From NCBI RefSeq assembly GCF_963676685.1, contig NC_092355.1, forward strand, positions 69,137,006 to 69,201,005: a stretch of 64,000 bases of DNA, read 5' to 3'. The position numbers and the translations under genes are program-made. Numbering within the stretch: position 1 is the first letter of the stretch; the number at the start of each line of letters is the position of its first letter. Below, in pieces: positions 34,909-46,660 of this stretch. The stretch is from Mytilus edulis (taxonomy: Eukaryota > Mollusca > Bivalvia > Mytilida > Mytilidae). Under the pieces are notes generated by a model that did not search any database, was not told where the DNA came from, and saw nothing but the letters and a program-made list of their open reading frames with translations.

Positions 34909-34944
34909 ACTAATCTAAATAAATGTGAAAGTAAAAATATCAAA

Positions 34945-37017
34945 CAAAAGTCTGAATGTGAATGAAATAATCTGTAATAAATCTATATTCTATTCAGAAC
35001 TTTCAGAATTCAAATAAAGTATATAAATAAATCAGATATAAATCTGTAAAACAGAATAAGAATCAGTGCAAAGTGAAAAGTGAAAAGAATAAATCAATTA
35101 AGTATGACTAAATAATTAAATCTGAAACTAAATTCAATAATTAGTGTAAGAATCTGAAATTCAAAAGTAATTATGTGAAAATAATCAAAGCATATAATCA
35201 ATATATCAAAAAGAAATGTAAATGAAATATATGACAAATATGATTAATGTAATCTGAAAAAAATAATTTTATTAACAGAATCTCATGTACCTAAACAAGA
35301 ATGTGAGAATTACAAAACTTTTACGTTTATAATCTCAACACAAAGATTACAACAATACAAGTGTTACAATGTAAGTATGTTTAACCAATCACAACAATCA
35401 CATGTATCAATCACAATAATCACATGTATCAATCACAATCAATGTAATGTATGCACTATAGTTCAACAATATATATATTATGTATATCAATAGGTCAAGT
35501 TCAGTTTCCAAAAAAAATAAAACGTTTTCAAGTTCCAAGATACTTCAAGTCTCAACTAAGTACAATTCTAGTATGCTCAATCCTTATTGAACAAACTAAA
35601 CTCCAAATCTGACACAATGCACAGTTTGAACAACAGTTCTTCAAATCTCAAATGACCAAAGTGAAACTACAAACAACAAATCAAACTACAGATATCTCAC
35701 TCGACTATAATAAACTATCAATGTATAAGTCGAATGTCTAAGTAAAGTCAACGGAAAATCAGTATGAGTATATTAGTATCAAATTAATCACTTATATTCA
35801 AATACTCAATCAGTCATGGGATATTATAACAATATAGTTATCACATAAAATTAATGACAAGTTATTGCTATATCATAATACTACACCAATATTATATCAC
35901 ATTCTCTGTATGTATACAAACAATTTATAAAATATTCATCAGTATGTACTCATGTGAACATGAACAATCACATCTATGTTTAAAAAAATATCATATACAA
36001 AATCACATATTCAAATTCAAAATCTAAATATTACCACATATTATTCAATAATATGACATGGTTCTGTGTTTCACAAACTCATGGCTACTTGTGAGTCAGC
36101 CAACATAGATATAATATACTATCCCTGTATACAAAAAATAAAAATGAAAATGCTAAGTGTGTATGCAAGTGTTCTGTTTTTATTTCATCAATGCACAACT
36201 ACAACTACTAAGTTCCAAGTATGAACTTCTATGTGTGTAGTATAAGTTGTGTATTGCAATAAATCAACTATGTAATAACACTAACTGATACTAAGTCATG
36301 TATGTATCAACCAAATATCTAAGTCCAAATGTAAACAAGTATAAATGTAACTAAGTACGGATGTACCCAAGTATGAATGAACCTAAGTACAGATGCACCT
36401 AAGTATGCACGGAAGTGTAAGTTAAATCGGGTATTAACTGTAGTGTAATGCTAGATGTGTATGTGTAATCGAGTATCAATGTATCAATGTATGCTATCAA
36501 CAAACACTAAGTACTGTATGTATACTAGTGTATGTGTAAACTAAATTCAACTAAGTGTATGTGTAAACTAAATTCAACTAAGTGTATGTAATGTTTAAAT
36601 CAGAAATAAAAAAATTAAATGTATACAGGAATAATATATAAATGATTTACCTTCAATATGCACTAAGTATTCCACAGTATCAACTTCAGATCAATGTTAA
36701 ACAATGATATCAAAATCAAATAAATTTCAAATTCACAATCACAAAATAACTAAGTTCTATTTCCAAAATAGGAAATCTAAAAGTTCGATTACTATTTTTA
36801 AAAAGTAATTTCCGGAACACATGTACTGAACTGCACTGTTGTCTTTCGGTGTAGAATGTAAACATCCGGTAACACGCACATGTAGTTCTTTTGTTGATAA
36901 ACAACACGTGATGGACATCTCATGTGATCACAACAAATCATACTTCCGGTAACACGTGGTAACTATTGACATCGTAGGTAAAATCATCAGATTGATCCTA
37001 GCGGTGATCTGTGCCAT
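34945..37017 (-). other. Long AT-rich leader of the LTR element, no gene seen
   Basis: About 2.1 kb lie between the primer-binding-site-like sequence and the protease frame, with no open frame of note. Words such as 'actaagtatg' and 'aatctgaaa' recur. A short tandem (unit 'tgtatgtgtaaactaaattc' plus 7 bases) spans 36529-36590. A capsid-coding region would be expected here and is not seen. Confidence 0.6.
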
Positions 37018-37040
37018 CAAAACCAGTAGTGGGCGCCAAA
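37018..37040 (-). other. Primer-binding-site-like sequence
   Basis: On the minus strand 'tggcgcccactactgg' lies within a few bases of the 5' LTR edge. A start of TGG, complementary to a tRNA CCA end, is the usual form. I cannot name the tRNA by eye. Confidence 0.6.
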
Positions 37041-37532
37041 TGTAATAGCTGACTTTTAGGCCTCAAGGATAACTAAAGTCAGTTTGCTAGGGGTCAGGAT
37101 ATTTATTAATCAGTAACGTAAAACACCCTGTAATAACAATATGATAAAGTTATACTAACTTTATAGATTATATAATAAATTAGTAATACACATGATAAGT
37201 ATAATATTCTTTCATTACATATAATGGTATTATACAAAACATTGCACTTCAAAAATACATTTAAGTTATGAACATAATGAGATCACATATTATGTTTAAT
37301 CATCAGATCATAGTATTAATGTCTTTACATATAATATTCAGTTGTTGAGATTAACAACATTGATAAATTAAACAAATATTAAAAGCATCTAAAATCAAGG
37401 GAAATAACTCTTTATCAAAACTATGTGCTTAACAGATATACTCCATAGTTAATTCAACCTTTTAAACGAAATACATTATAATTCTAATAACATATTACTA
37501 ATCCTTACCAACTTGTGGAGCAAGGTTGTTAC
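37041..37532 (-). repeat. 5' LTR (492 bp)
   Basis: Same start and end as the other LTR. Visible substitutions include 'tactaac' for 'tactacc', 'gatcacat' for 'gatcaaat', and 'gcttaacag' for 'gctgaacat'. Confidence 0.9.
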
Positions 37533-37936
37533 TGTCGTGGCACAAACCAATTTAAACGTACATACTGTTATATCACACAGTGATATCTATATGACAGCTT
37601 ACAAGTTCTGTAAACCAAAATGACAATGTTAAATAACGGATTTTAATGAAACCGTATTTAAACATAGACCTTATTATAAAACATACAATGTAAACAATGT
37701 CCGTGTGTATAAAATAAAACAGAACTCGGACAATACTTTATATATGTGCAGAAACGTAGTTCGCTATCTAATACAACTTTGTTTATGTTTTCTATTTATA
37801 ATCAATCAACAATGTTATTGTGTACGGACTAGTTCACACAAGTAATACACGGTGGTATTTAAATCTACTCATAACAAAGTCTTATCGAATACACCTCAAA
37901 GTATCGATCGGAATGTGTGTACTTTCTAAACTGTTT
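37533..37936. other. Spacer between the LTR element and the inverted-repeat element
   Basis: I see no recognisable gene or repeat in these 400 bases. Confidence 0.4.
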
Positions 37937-38355
37937 TACATCACTGTGTCTAAACCACACCGGCAAAATTTGTTCGGACTCGATGGTATCTAACATCCGG
38001 CACAATGACGGAACATTAATAGACAGAAGAAAGCTAGGTTTCTCCTTATTTTCTTATTTTTTTTTATGATATCGAAGAATATATATACATATACAACTAT
38101 TTTCTATTGTGAGATGCAATATTTTCTAACACCGTTCTATATTAACGGAGAAATAAGTCAAAATGCATGTCAAAATGACGAATTGAGTGAACCTTGCCTC
38201 GAAATTGTTTAATTTCTCGTTAAATTGTTCACATTGTACGGAAAGAAAGGTACGGGAAGATAGATATTGACACGGAGATTGCAAATTTAGTAATTATGAG
38301 CATCTCCATAATTGTATCTCTGTGTATGGAACGAAAGAAATGGGTCATGTCAAAA

Positions 38356-38440
38356 TGGAACTGGCCGGTTTCGTCAATGTATACAACCCGGTTTCGTCAT
38401 AGATTTCAAAATGCATAACCCGGTTTGGTCAAATAAAAAA
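38356..38440 (+). repeat. Short direct repeats at the inner end of the left arm
   Basis: Three copies of a word like 'ccggtttcgtc' or 'ccggtttggtc' lie about 30 bases apart. The mirror-image set is at 41280-41345. They may be subterminal protein-binding repeats. Confidence 0.6.
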
Positions 38441-39659
38441 AATCATAATCGACTACATTATAATTGATTATTTAACTTCAGCGTTCAAAAGGAGTTTTGT
38501 GGGTCGTTGGAAAACAAGTTCGTCATTTATATGAGTCTCAGATTCAAATAAATAATAAGCAAAAACTTGAATTCCTACTCTTATAGAACACAAATATTTT
38601 AATTTACTTTGCATTCCGAAATTTTTTAACAGCATTTTGAGATTAAAGCTCTCTTAATATGCGTTTTCTATATGAGTTATGGGAAAATATGTTGAACATG
38701 TTTAAACTTGAAATTAAACTTTACGGTCTTAAAAATCGAAACACACAATTGATATGTGATTTTCTCGCACAAAAGGATGGACACCTTTATAAGTAATCTA
38801 ATCATTCTATGTTTGTAATCTTTTCTACAATCGTTAAAAATAAATCTTCTTAAGGATAAACGTTGATAATAAGACAACTGTATATGCATGCATAATCGAC
38901 ATAGAAAATGAATGTAGGATTACAACTACCATGCATTAATTTTTTTTTATCCCTTATTGTAACTATACTGCTATGTCCAAATTAGTATAATACTAATAGT
39001 CTTAGGTCATCGACAAAATTCAATGATAATTATTTTGTTAACATTACTAAAAAAAACCGAGTCTGTACTGTCGCCGTTGTGTTATGATGATCGTACACTG
39101 ATGTTGCATCGTTGGTCAATATATTTTGACAATATATACGGACAGACGGATTCAGTTTATTTCAAAGTGGACGTAATTCGAACAACTTTTACATATCGCC
39201 GAGCGTAGCGAGTCGAACAATATTTTGATTATTTTTTGCTTTACAAAATCGTTAAATACAGGAATCAATATAGTTTTGGGCAACCAAAGGTGGGGTCTGG
39301 GCGTGCAACCTATACGTCATCTAGATTCGCCACTTATCTTATAAAGTGTATACCGAATTAAAATATTGTAAGAAATGAGAAAACAGGGACACCCGGGAAA
39401 TCGGTTTATGTGAGTTGGATTATGTTTATTATAATAAATGCCGAATATCAAGTTCTTTTTATCGATTTCTATACATTTTTTTTCAAATATATATAAAAGT
39501 TATATAGCAAAAATGATAAGGCAGACAAATAAATATACAAATAAATCGACTTGGCCGATATCCTAATAAAACTTATTGACCTTTAATTACGAGTTTTTTT
39601 TTCATTTCTTTGCGTTTTTACACGCCCGTCCCAATTTTGACAGGACGTATTATTGTATA

Positions 39660-39763
39660 CACCCGTCTGTCCGTCCGTCCATCCGTCCGTCTATCCGTCC
39701 GTTCCTCCATCTATCAGTCATTCGGTCCGTCCATCTTTCCGTCTATCTATCCGTCTGTCCAGC
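39660..39763 (+). repeat. Tetranucleotide microsatellite, (CCGT)n with variants
   Basis: Imperfect repeats of CCGT, CCAT and CTAT run for about 100 bases. Two open frames across it encode Pro/Ser/Val-rich periodic peptides and are artefacts. Confidence 0.9.
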
Positions 39764-39867
39764 ATAAACATGTCGCACCGTAACTTCAGGACAGCTTATC
39801 TTATTAAAAAAACAACAGATTATTTAAAAATGTCTATCAACATGAAAAGTTCGAACAAATTCCAGGC

Positions 39868-39995
39868 GACAACAACCCGACCATAGAGCAGAAAACAGCC
39901 GAAGGCCACAATGGGTCTTCAATGAAGCGAGAAACTCCCGCATCCGGTGGCGTCCTTTAGCTGGCCCCTTAATAAATATTTATACTAGTTCAGTG
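39868..39995 (-). repeat. Family D fragment in the long-TIR element
   Basis: 'acaacccgaccatagagcag' followed by 'cttcaatgaagcgagaaact' and 'ggcgtcctttagctggcccc' is the reverse complement of family D. It lies inside the 3.8-kb element and so inserted after it or was carried with it. Confidence 0.8.
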
Positions 39996-41766
39996 ATAGT
40001 GGACTTCATAGTAAACTGCGAATACATGTATATTTATTATATTTAAGGGATAATTTTAACTATGATACAAGTTTTGACACACATTGCGCATTTACTATTC
40101 AGGCTCTGTCATCGGACGAGTTAAGGTTTTTTCATCATTTTTTATTATTTGTACTTTTGTCGTACTGTTTGTGTCAGCGACAACACTTTGACTCAGTCCA
40201 TTCCCGAATCACACGCTTGTAATTCCATGGTTGTCTTTTGTTGCTTTATACCATATGCGTTTTGAACATAAAATAGGCAGGTAGTTATCTTGTTTGAATT
40301 GTTTTACATTTTTAATTTAGGGCCCTGTTATAGCTTGCTTTCATGCAGTTTGTGTGTTTTTCTCATTGTTTAAGGCATACGCTGACCTAAACTTGATTAA
40401 TTCAACATAATTTTTGTGTCTAAAAGAAATTTGTCTCATTGTCAATGTTTATGGGATAAGTGGTTACCGTCACTTCTTCTTAATAAGACCTAGATATAAA
40501 TGACGGTCATGTTTTGCAAACCAACTTTTATTCACATTGAAAATACAAAACTGTCAGATATTGTTTTCGAAAGTTATCTTGAAGTTTCAATTGAATTTGA
40601 ACTGTACAAGAAATGAATTTGAACTGTAAAAATAATGTGAAAAACATGCCTATGAAAATAAATGTGCCTACCAGAAACGGGGAGAAAGTTACAAATCTCA
40701 CTGCTATGTTATGGATGCTTAAGTGTGAAAACTCTTTAGTGCGCAAGTAACACAGTATATATAGTACCAGAAAATCTGGCAGGACTGCATGCATGATTAA
40801 TTTGTGCAGAACAGTATAGACTATAGTCGGTTTGGGACTGTTCGTCAATGATTGCATGCATAAATGTATTAATAATTGATAGTAAATATTGTAAACTAAG
40901 TGTATATAATATAGTATAGTAAATTAAAATTATGACACAATCAAAACACATCCTTTTATTTTTCATCTTTACATACTAATATTATAAACAAAGAAAATAT
41001 AATAATGTTACAAATTAATTAGATGCAAGTGTTTGCTATTCAGTATTTATATTCCATTAAAAATTAGTTTGAAGTTAAGTGAAATAAGGGACACGCCTTT
41101 CATTAGGAAAATGTGTATTATCATAATTAACTATGTCCAAAAGTGCCCGTTTAAAATAGATTTTAACACGCCAAGTTTACTTTACAATAAATATATATTT
41201 AAATTCTCGAAAAACAATGTTCAGATCCGTGTTAATGTTGCTTTTCATAAATTGTTGGTTTTAAAAAAATAAAAAAAAACCGGGTGCTATATATAGACGA
41301 AACCGGGTGATTGTTAGTAAACAACAATGACCAAACCGGTGTATTTTTATTTGACATGACCCATTTCTTTCGTTCCATACACAGAATTACAAGTATTGAG
41401 ATGCTCATAATGACTAGTTTTGCAATCTCCGTGTCAGTATCTATCTTCCCGTACCTTTATTTCCGTACAATGTGATCAATTTAACGAGAAATTAAACAAT
41501 TTCGAGGCAAGGTTCACTCAATTCGTCATTTTGACATTCATTTTGACTTATTTGTTCGTTAATATAGAACGGTTGTAGAAAATATTGCATATCACAATAG
41601 AAAATAGTTGTATATGTATATATATTCTTCGATATCATAAAAAAAAAAAAAAAATAAGGAGAAACCTAGCTTTCTTCTGTCTATTAATGTTCCGTCATTG
41701 TGCCGGATGTTAGATACCATCGAGTCCGAACAAATTTTGCCGGTGTGGTTTAGACACAGTGTACAT

Positions 41767-42264
41767 ATAGCTCTAACGAATGACTACCAGTACTTTATAT
41801 AATAAAATAAGTGTATAATATATGCATTTTATGTAGCGATAATACTTTTCGGGATCATAAAGAAAAATAACCTTTCATACCAAAAATCATTCAATCTATG
41901 AAAATATATTAGAAATATTAATAAAGAAGTAGATAAAGAAAACTCACGTCAAAATGTCAAGTCTGTCAATGCAAATAGAATCATGACTATTCTCTATAAA
42001 TTCTCAAACACTTCAATGGCTACTGGACATATACGTGTGTCCATTTTGACTCCATTAGTCCTTCTGACTCTAAACAAAGAACCTCGGAACTGAGCGGTAA
42101 AACTTTACACTAACCAATCAAATCCAAGTAATCATGAATAATGTATGGAAACGTTTCAGTGTAATAAAAGTTTATATGAAACAATATGTTTTGAAGTTTT
42201 ATTTATATTAACATAATTATACATCTTTATTTTACAATTACAATATATACAAAATAAAGAGGCT
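41767..42264. other. AT-rich spacer, no gene seen
   Basis: I see nothing recognisable in this interval. Confidence 0.4.
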
Positions 42265-42665
42265 ACCACATATGTCTGAGGGGCATTGAAACAACTCTAC
42301 ATCCAAGTTGCAATTTGTAAAAGTAAACCATTATACGTCACAGTACGGTCTTTTACACGAAGGCAAAAAAGACTAGTGTTTAACCATTCAATCAGGAAAA
42401 CAAACGGTCTAATCTGTATAACCAAAACGAGAAACAATTATGAACCACACCAACAAACGACATCCACTGATAAATAGGTTCCTGACTTACGAAGGCAAAA
42501 ATGACTAGTGTTCAACCATTCAAAGAAGAAAACAAACGGTCTAATCTGTATAACCAAAACGAGAAAACACTTATGAACCACACCAACAAACTACATCCAC
42601 TGAAAATCAGGTTCCTGACTTACGACAGGCGAAACAAATGCAACGGGTTTAAACGTTTTCATAGC
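42265..42665 (+). repeat. Family B copy with an internal tandem duplication of about 132 bp
   Basis: After a normal B start ('acatatgtctgaggggcatt'), the block from 'gaaggcaaaaaagactagtg' to 'ggttcctgacttac' (about 42360-42489) is repeated at about 42490-42622. The copy then ends with the usual tail 'gacaggcgaaacaaatgcaa'. The two open frames at 42286-42477 and 42501-42692 reflect the duplication. Confidence 0.85.
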
Positions 42666-42765
42666 TACCAAAATCTATTTTTTTATATATAAATTAAGTA
42701 CAAATGTACCTTCTCATATGTAACCGGTTGTGATATCAATTTTTGAATTAAAGAGGTTGCATATA

Positions 42766-42812
42766 AAGAAGAAGATGTGACATGATTATCATTGGGACAA
42801 CTAATGATATCA
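42766..42812 (+). repeat. Family B start fragment
   Basis: 'agaagaagatgtgacatgat' then 'tcattgggacaactaa' is a truncated B head. Confidence 0.6.
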
Positions 42813-43039
42813 TCCATATTCAAATAATTTAATTGTGGATGTAACGCGTCTTCTGATTGTTTTTTGTTTATCAGCTCATAGACATTATTTTGTCTTGTGA
42901 CCGTGATGTCGTCAACGTTTCTTCATTTTATACTCTGATTTTTAAATGGAATTTAGAAATAAATAACATAAAAAATGTGATGCACACTTTCAAATAACCC
43001 GTTACAGTCATAAATAAAGTGAGCAACTATAGGCTAAAT

Positions 43040-43220
43040 ATAGGCAACCGTACAACTTTGAATAATGATAAAAAAAAAAAACATATCGTAAAGTTGGTTA
43101 TAAAAGGTCACTATATCATAATCATCATAATATATGGATAATGTAACCAGTTCAAATAAGAAAACTAACGGTCTTATTCATAACAAAACAATTCAGAAAA
43201 CCTAAAATTAAGAATAAATA
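43040..43220 (+). repeat. Family B fragment, diverged
   Basis: 'taaccagttcaaataagaaa' followed by 'actaacggtcttattcataa' fits the middle of family B. Support is weaker than for the other copies. Confidence 0.4.
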
Positions 43221-43794
43221 AAGTTTAAATGTAATATACAGATAACTGGCTACCTTAAAAATATTGTCAAATATATTATGTCTTTCAATTATTTTATTCA
43301 GCTATGAAATAATAAGTTGTTATGATTATATAAGAAACATCTGTAATTGATTTGGATTTCAACCTATAAATATTTTCAAGTCTATACTAATTATGCATAC
43401 AGAAGAGCATTCAGGAACTACGATGTTCAAGAACCCAGAGGTTGTGGGTGCTTTATCCTCTTTTCATGACAAGCATCTTTTTGGTCAAAGCCTCATATAA
43501 TATCTTAATATGTAAAACCCTTGATTTGGAATGTAACAAAAAGCTTGGTTTAACAACAATACCGGTAATCTAAAATATTCTTTAACATCATTTACAAAGG
43601 ATGAAAATTTTAAAATTCACAAATCTGTACTGCAATCATTTGTTATTAATATCAAAGAAATTAAATAAAATCTACCGTTATTATACTGGATATTAAAACT
43701 TCCCAATACTTCTTATAACATATGTAATATGTTTGACGACTATAAATCTTTCTAAAGTGCTGACTACTATTCTTTCTGTAGTTATTAGTTATCA
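43221..43794. other. AT-rich stretch, no gene seen
   Basis: I see nothing recognisable in this interval. Confidence 0.4.
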
Positions 43795-43970
43795 AATGTA
43801 CCAGGCTTATAATTTGATACGTCGACGCGCTTTTCGTCTACATAAGACTCAGATCAAAAAGGTATAAAGTCAAAGAAATACAAAGTTGAAGAGCAGTGAG
43901 TTCAAAAAATTCCAAAAAGTTATACCAAATACGGCTAAGGTAATCTATGTCTGGTGTATTGTCGCAAATT
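43795..43970 (+). repeat. Family A partial copy
   Basis: It starts 'gttatcaaatgtaccaggct', has the core 'gcgcttttcgtctacataag', and stops after 'ggctaaggtaatctatgtct'. The right half of the unit is missing. Confidence 0.8.
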
Positions 43971-46080
43971 CATGGGAGGTGTTCGTTGTTCTGTGGTTTA
44001 TATGTTGTAATATACTATAATATCATTTATGTATTTATTTCTCTTCTGTTCCGAGTGTTTTCTTGTCATGGTGTAATACCACAAAAGCATAGTACGTAAT
44101 ACCCTGAATTACGAAAAACAACCACTTTCCACAATAGTAAACTATCTTTTTGTCTGTAAACTGTTCTGACACTCTTTTTTTTATAAAACGTTTTTTCGTT
44201 ATGATTTTCAATTGCATTATAAATCTTATTTTAATATAGATGTTTATTTCAATGATTGGCTTACGATTATGTAATATATTTGTGTTTGTTCATATAAGAT
44301 AATCGTCATGTGACTCATGTCATATAAGTTAAGACAAATGTAAGTAAATGTATCAAGAAAAGAAAAGCAGTTCGTATTACAAAGGTAGGACATATTTTTA
44401 TATTTATGACTCATGATTGTTTTCTTTGATATGCATTGCTACGTATTGAAGCTGTTCCAAACGGAGTTGAATGCTTGAATAGAATGAAAATACTCCTGTA
44501 TCAAACTATATCACTGAAAATACATCAGTTGTAAAATTATGCATTTTGAATTGTGCTGTAAGATTATTACCATTACTCATGTTAATGTTAATATAATAAC
44601 GCTGGGAGAAGATTTAAAAAAATTGTTAACTCATAATAAGTCCCTAGTTGTATCTATATACGAATTAGGAAGTGATGAAAACATGTCAAACAAAAGGTTC
44701 AAAATGTTTAATGATGCATGGACATAACATTCATTTCCTTTTCCTTTTTGAATTTCAAGATATAATATACCTTTCTAGCCAAAAATGTATCCAGGGGTTT
44801 CTAAATGTACCAGACACATAGAAACGTAAACGTAAAGTTTGATATATAGTTTTATTCTAATTGCGATTCATTTATTAAAGTCTCACTTTTGTTTTGCAAT
44901 TTCTAAAGAACAACTTTGAATAGGTACTCTCATGCGTTATCTTATCCCGCCTCGATACTTAATGAATTTCGTATTCATGTTATTTGTTAAAATGTACTGT
45001 CGTTTATATGTTAATTATTAATATAAAGGTATGTTAAGGCGTGCTGCTACATAGTTATTATATTGTCTTTGTATCGCTTTACTGAGTCAGATACGTTATT
45101 TGACCATGTTAATACATAAAGTTACCGAATTTTGTAATGAATAACAAAAATATTGTACTCGTATTTGGACAAGGAAACAGACGCAACCTAAGGAATATAC
45201 CAAAAGGACATAAGTTGTCCTCGAAAATAAGGCCCTTACCAACATCGTTGTTGTGTATAAATCTCATTACATTAACTGCTTGATAAATGAATTAGGTATT
45301 GACAATTCACTTTGAAACTCAACATTATCCCCCACGACACTTACTAAATGAATTCCTAGATAATCATAGGAATTCATAGCCAGAAATTAATAGTGGTTTT
45401 GCTAATTAATATTCATAATATGTAAATGAGAATTGTACCACGTGATAGTAGTTTGAACTGGACTGCGTTGATATCATTAAAATCATTAAAATCTTTAAAA
45501 CACGGATATTATAAGTTGCCCGTCACAGAGTCCTTATTTACAATCACTTTGATATTTCCGTAAAGTTGTCAGGCGGTCAAAATCAACACAATAAACGCGA
45601 ATTTAGTGAATTGTTCGTGCTTTCGTGAGTTTATTCTTCTTGAAATAGTGACATTTTAACTTTACGTGGGAACCTAGAGTTCAATGACTACACATACAAG
45701 GTTTGGACTTGCTTATTCTTTGGAAGTTCAAATTTCAAATTTCACCCCGGCAACCTGTTTTTGTAATGACCTTAGTAGCCAATTTTCAACACCAAGTTTG
45801 CAAATTTGACGTTTCAGCCATTTTAGCCTGTATTTTACACTGCAATGTTAAAAGCCTCTCGCTTCGATTTTTGAAATAGCTCAGGAACCTGTATTTTTGC
45901 AACAACAGTCATTATGTTTCGCTTAAATGGTGTATATTGTTGTGTATATTCATTTTCTGCCCCGGCAACCTGTCTATCACTTAAATTAAAATTAAAACAG
46001 ACATTTTTTCAAAATTCCCTATCATTTTAATGTAATTTCCGTGACCCATATCCGATTTCTTTAGTATAATATTCAAATAA
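43971..46080. other. AT-rich stretch, no gene seen
   Basis: The short open frames at 44035-44217 (-) and 44539-44727 (+) have no recognisable motifs. 'cccggcaacctg' occurs twice (about 45746 and 45962). I cannot assign a gene or known repeat. Confidence 0.4.
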
Positions 46081-46195
46081 GCAAAGTGGCGTTGATTTCT
46101 GGATATGTTCAACCAAAGATGAAGAACTAAACCTTCCGTCACTGGATTGGATACCTTAATCATCTTTTAAAATACTGGTCATCTACGTATTTTTT

Positions 46196-46300
46196 TTGGC
46201 TTTTTTAACTTTTTTTTATTCGAGCGTCACCAACGAGTCTTTTGTACACGAAATACAAAATGTCAATCCTGGTAATCATGAAGTGTTTATCTACAAAAGT
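46196..46300 (-). repeat. Family A end fragment inside the RT relic
   Basis: 'tattcgagcgtcaccaacga' followed by 'gtcttttgtacacgaaatac' and 'tcaatcctggtaatcatgaa' is a reverse family A end with the CGCG part of the core lost. Confidence 0.65.
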
Positions 46301-46374
46301 GTCCTTAGAAACAACGGTATATTGCTTGGTCTTACAAGTGCATCACGAAACCTCTTTCTAAAAAGTAAAATCAC

Positions 46375-46660
46375 AAAAAATACTGAACTTAGAGTAAAAT
46401 CTAATCGGAAAGTCCATAATCACATGGCAAAATAAAATAGCAAAACACACCAAAAACGAATGGACAAGAACTGTCATATTCCTGGCTTGGTACAGGCATA
46501 TTCAAATGTAGAAAATGGTGGATTAAACCTGGTTTTATAGCGCTAACCCTATCACTTTGATGACAGTCTCATCAAATTTCGTTATATTTACAATGATGCG
46601 TGAACTAAACAGACATAATAAATAAAATAGTCAAAATATGGGTACTGCAGTCATCATCGT
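46375..46660 (+). repeat. Family E2 repeat inside the RT relic
   Basis: 'caaaatggcaaaataaaata'-type sequence, 'gacaagaactgtcatattcc', 'ctggcttggtacaggcatat' and 'taaacagacataataaataa' follow the E2 order seen at 19755-20060. Confidence 0.7.

Larger units (their letters stand above)
33086..37532 (-). mobile_element. LTR retrotransposon, internally deleted, Ty3-like
   Basis: Two 492-bp direct LTRs (33086-33577 and 37041-37532) bound 3.46 kb. On the minus strand the order is 5' LTR (right), a primer-binding-site-like 'tggcgcccactactgg' immediately inside it, a long AT-rich leader, a nucleocapsid-protease frame, then the 3' LTR. By eye the LTRs differ at about six sites, suggesting a fairly recent insertion. 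Polymerase, RNase H and integrase are missing. I see no convincing target-site duplication. Confidence 0.85.
38441..41279. other. Core of the long-TIR element, no transposase recognised
   Basis: Open frames at 39023-39208 (+), 40528-40966 (-) and 41033-41272 (+) show no DDE, RAG1-like or other known motif. The core contains a tetranucleotide microsatellite and a family D fragment, described separately. Confidence 0.5.
37942..41761. mobile_element. Long-TIR DNA transposon, Transib/RAG-like ends, 3.82 kb
   Basis: Left arm 37942-38355 and right arm 41349-41761 are inverted copies of about 414 bp. They look nearly identical over the outer 150 bp and slightly diverged further in. Both termini read CACTGTGTCTAAACCACACC inward. 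The element is flanked by perfect 5-bp direct repeats TACAT (37937-37941 and 41762-41766). CACWRTG ends with a 5-bp target duplication are the published hallmark of Transib and RAG-like transposons. No RSS-type nonamer is evident. Inside the arms, short copies of 'acccggtttcgtc' occur on each side. No transposase is seen in the 3-kb core, so the copy is non-autonomous. Superfamily is inference. Confidence 0.8.

Noticed and set aside
37942-37990. RSS-like heptamer plus spacer plus nonamer at the element's end
   Set aside because: The heptamer-like CACTGTG is present, but no sequence like ACAAAAACC sits at 12 or 23 bp. I therefore claim Transib/RAG-like ends only.
39576-39886. Open frames rich in Pro, Ser, Val and His
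   Set aside because: They are translation of a CCGT-type microsatellite and its flanks.
40528-40966. Hydrophobic minus-strand frames in the core of the long-TIR element
   Set aside because: No transposase motif or domain pattern. Hydrophobic short frames are expected from AT-rich DNA. I could not support them as a gene.
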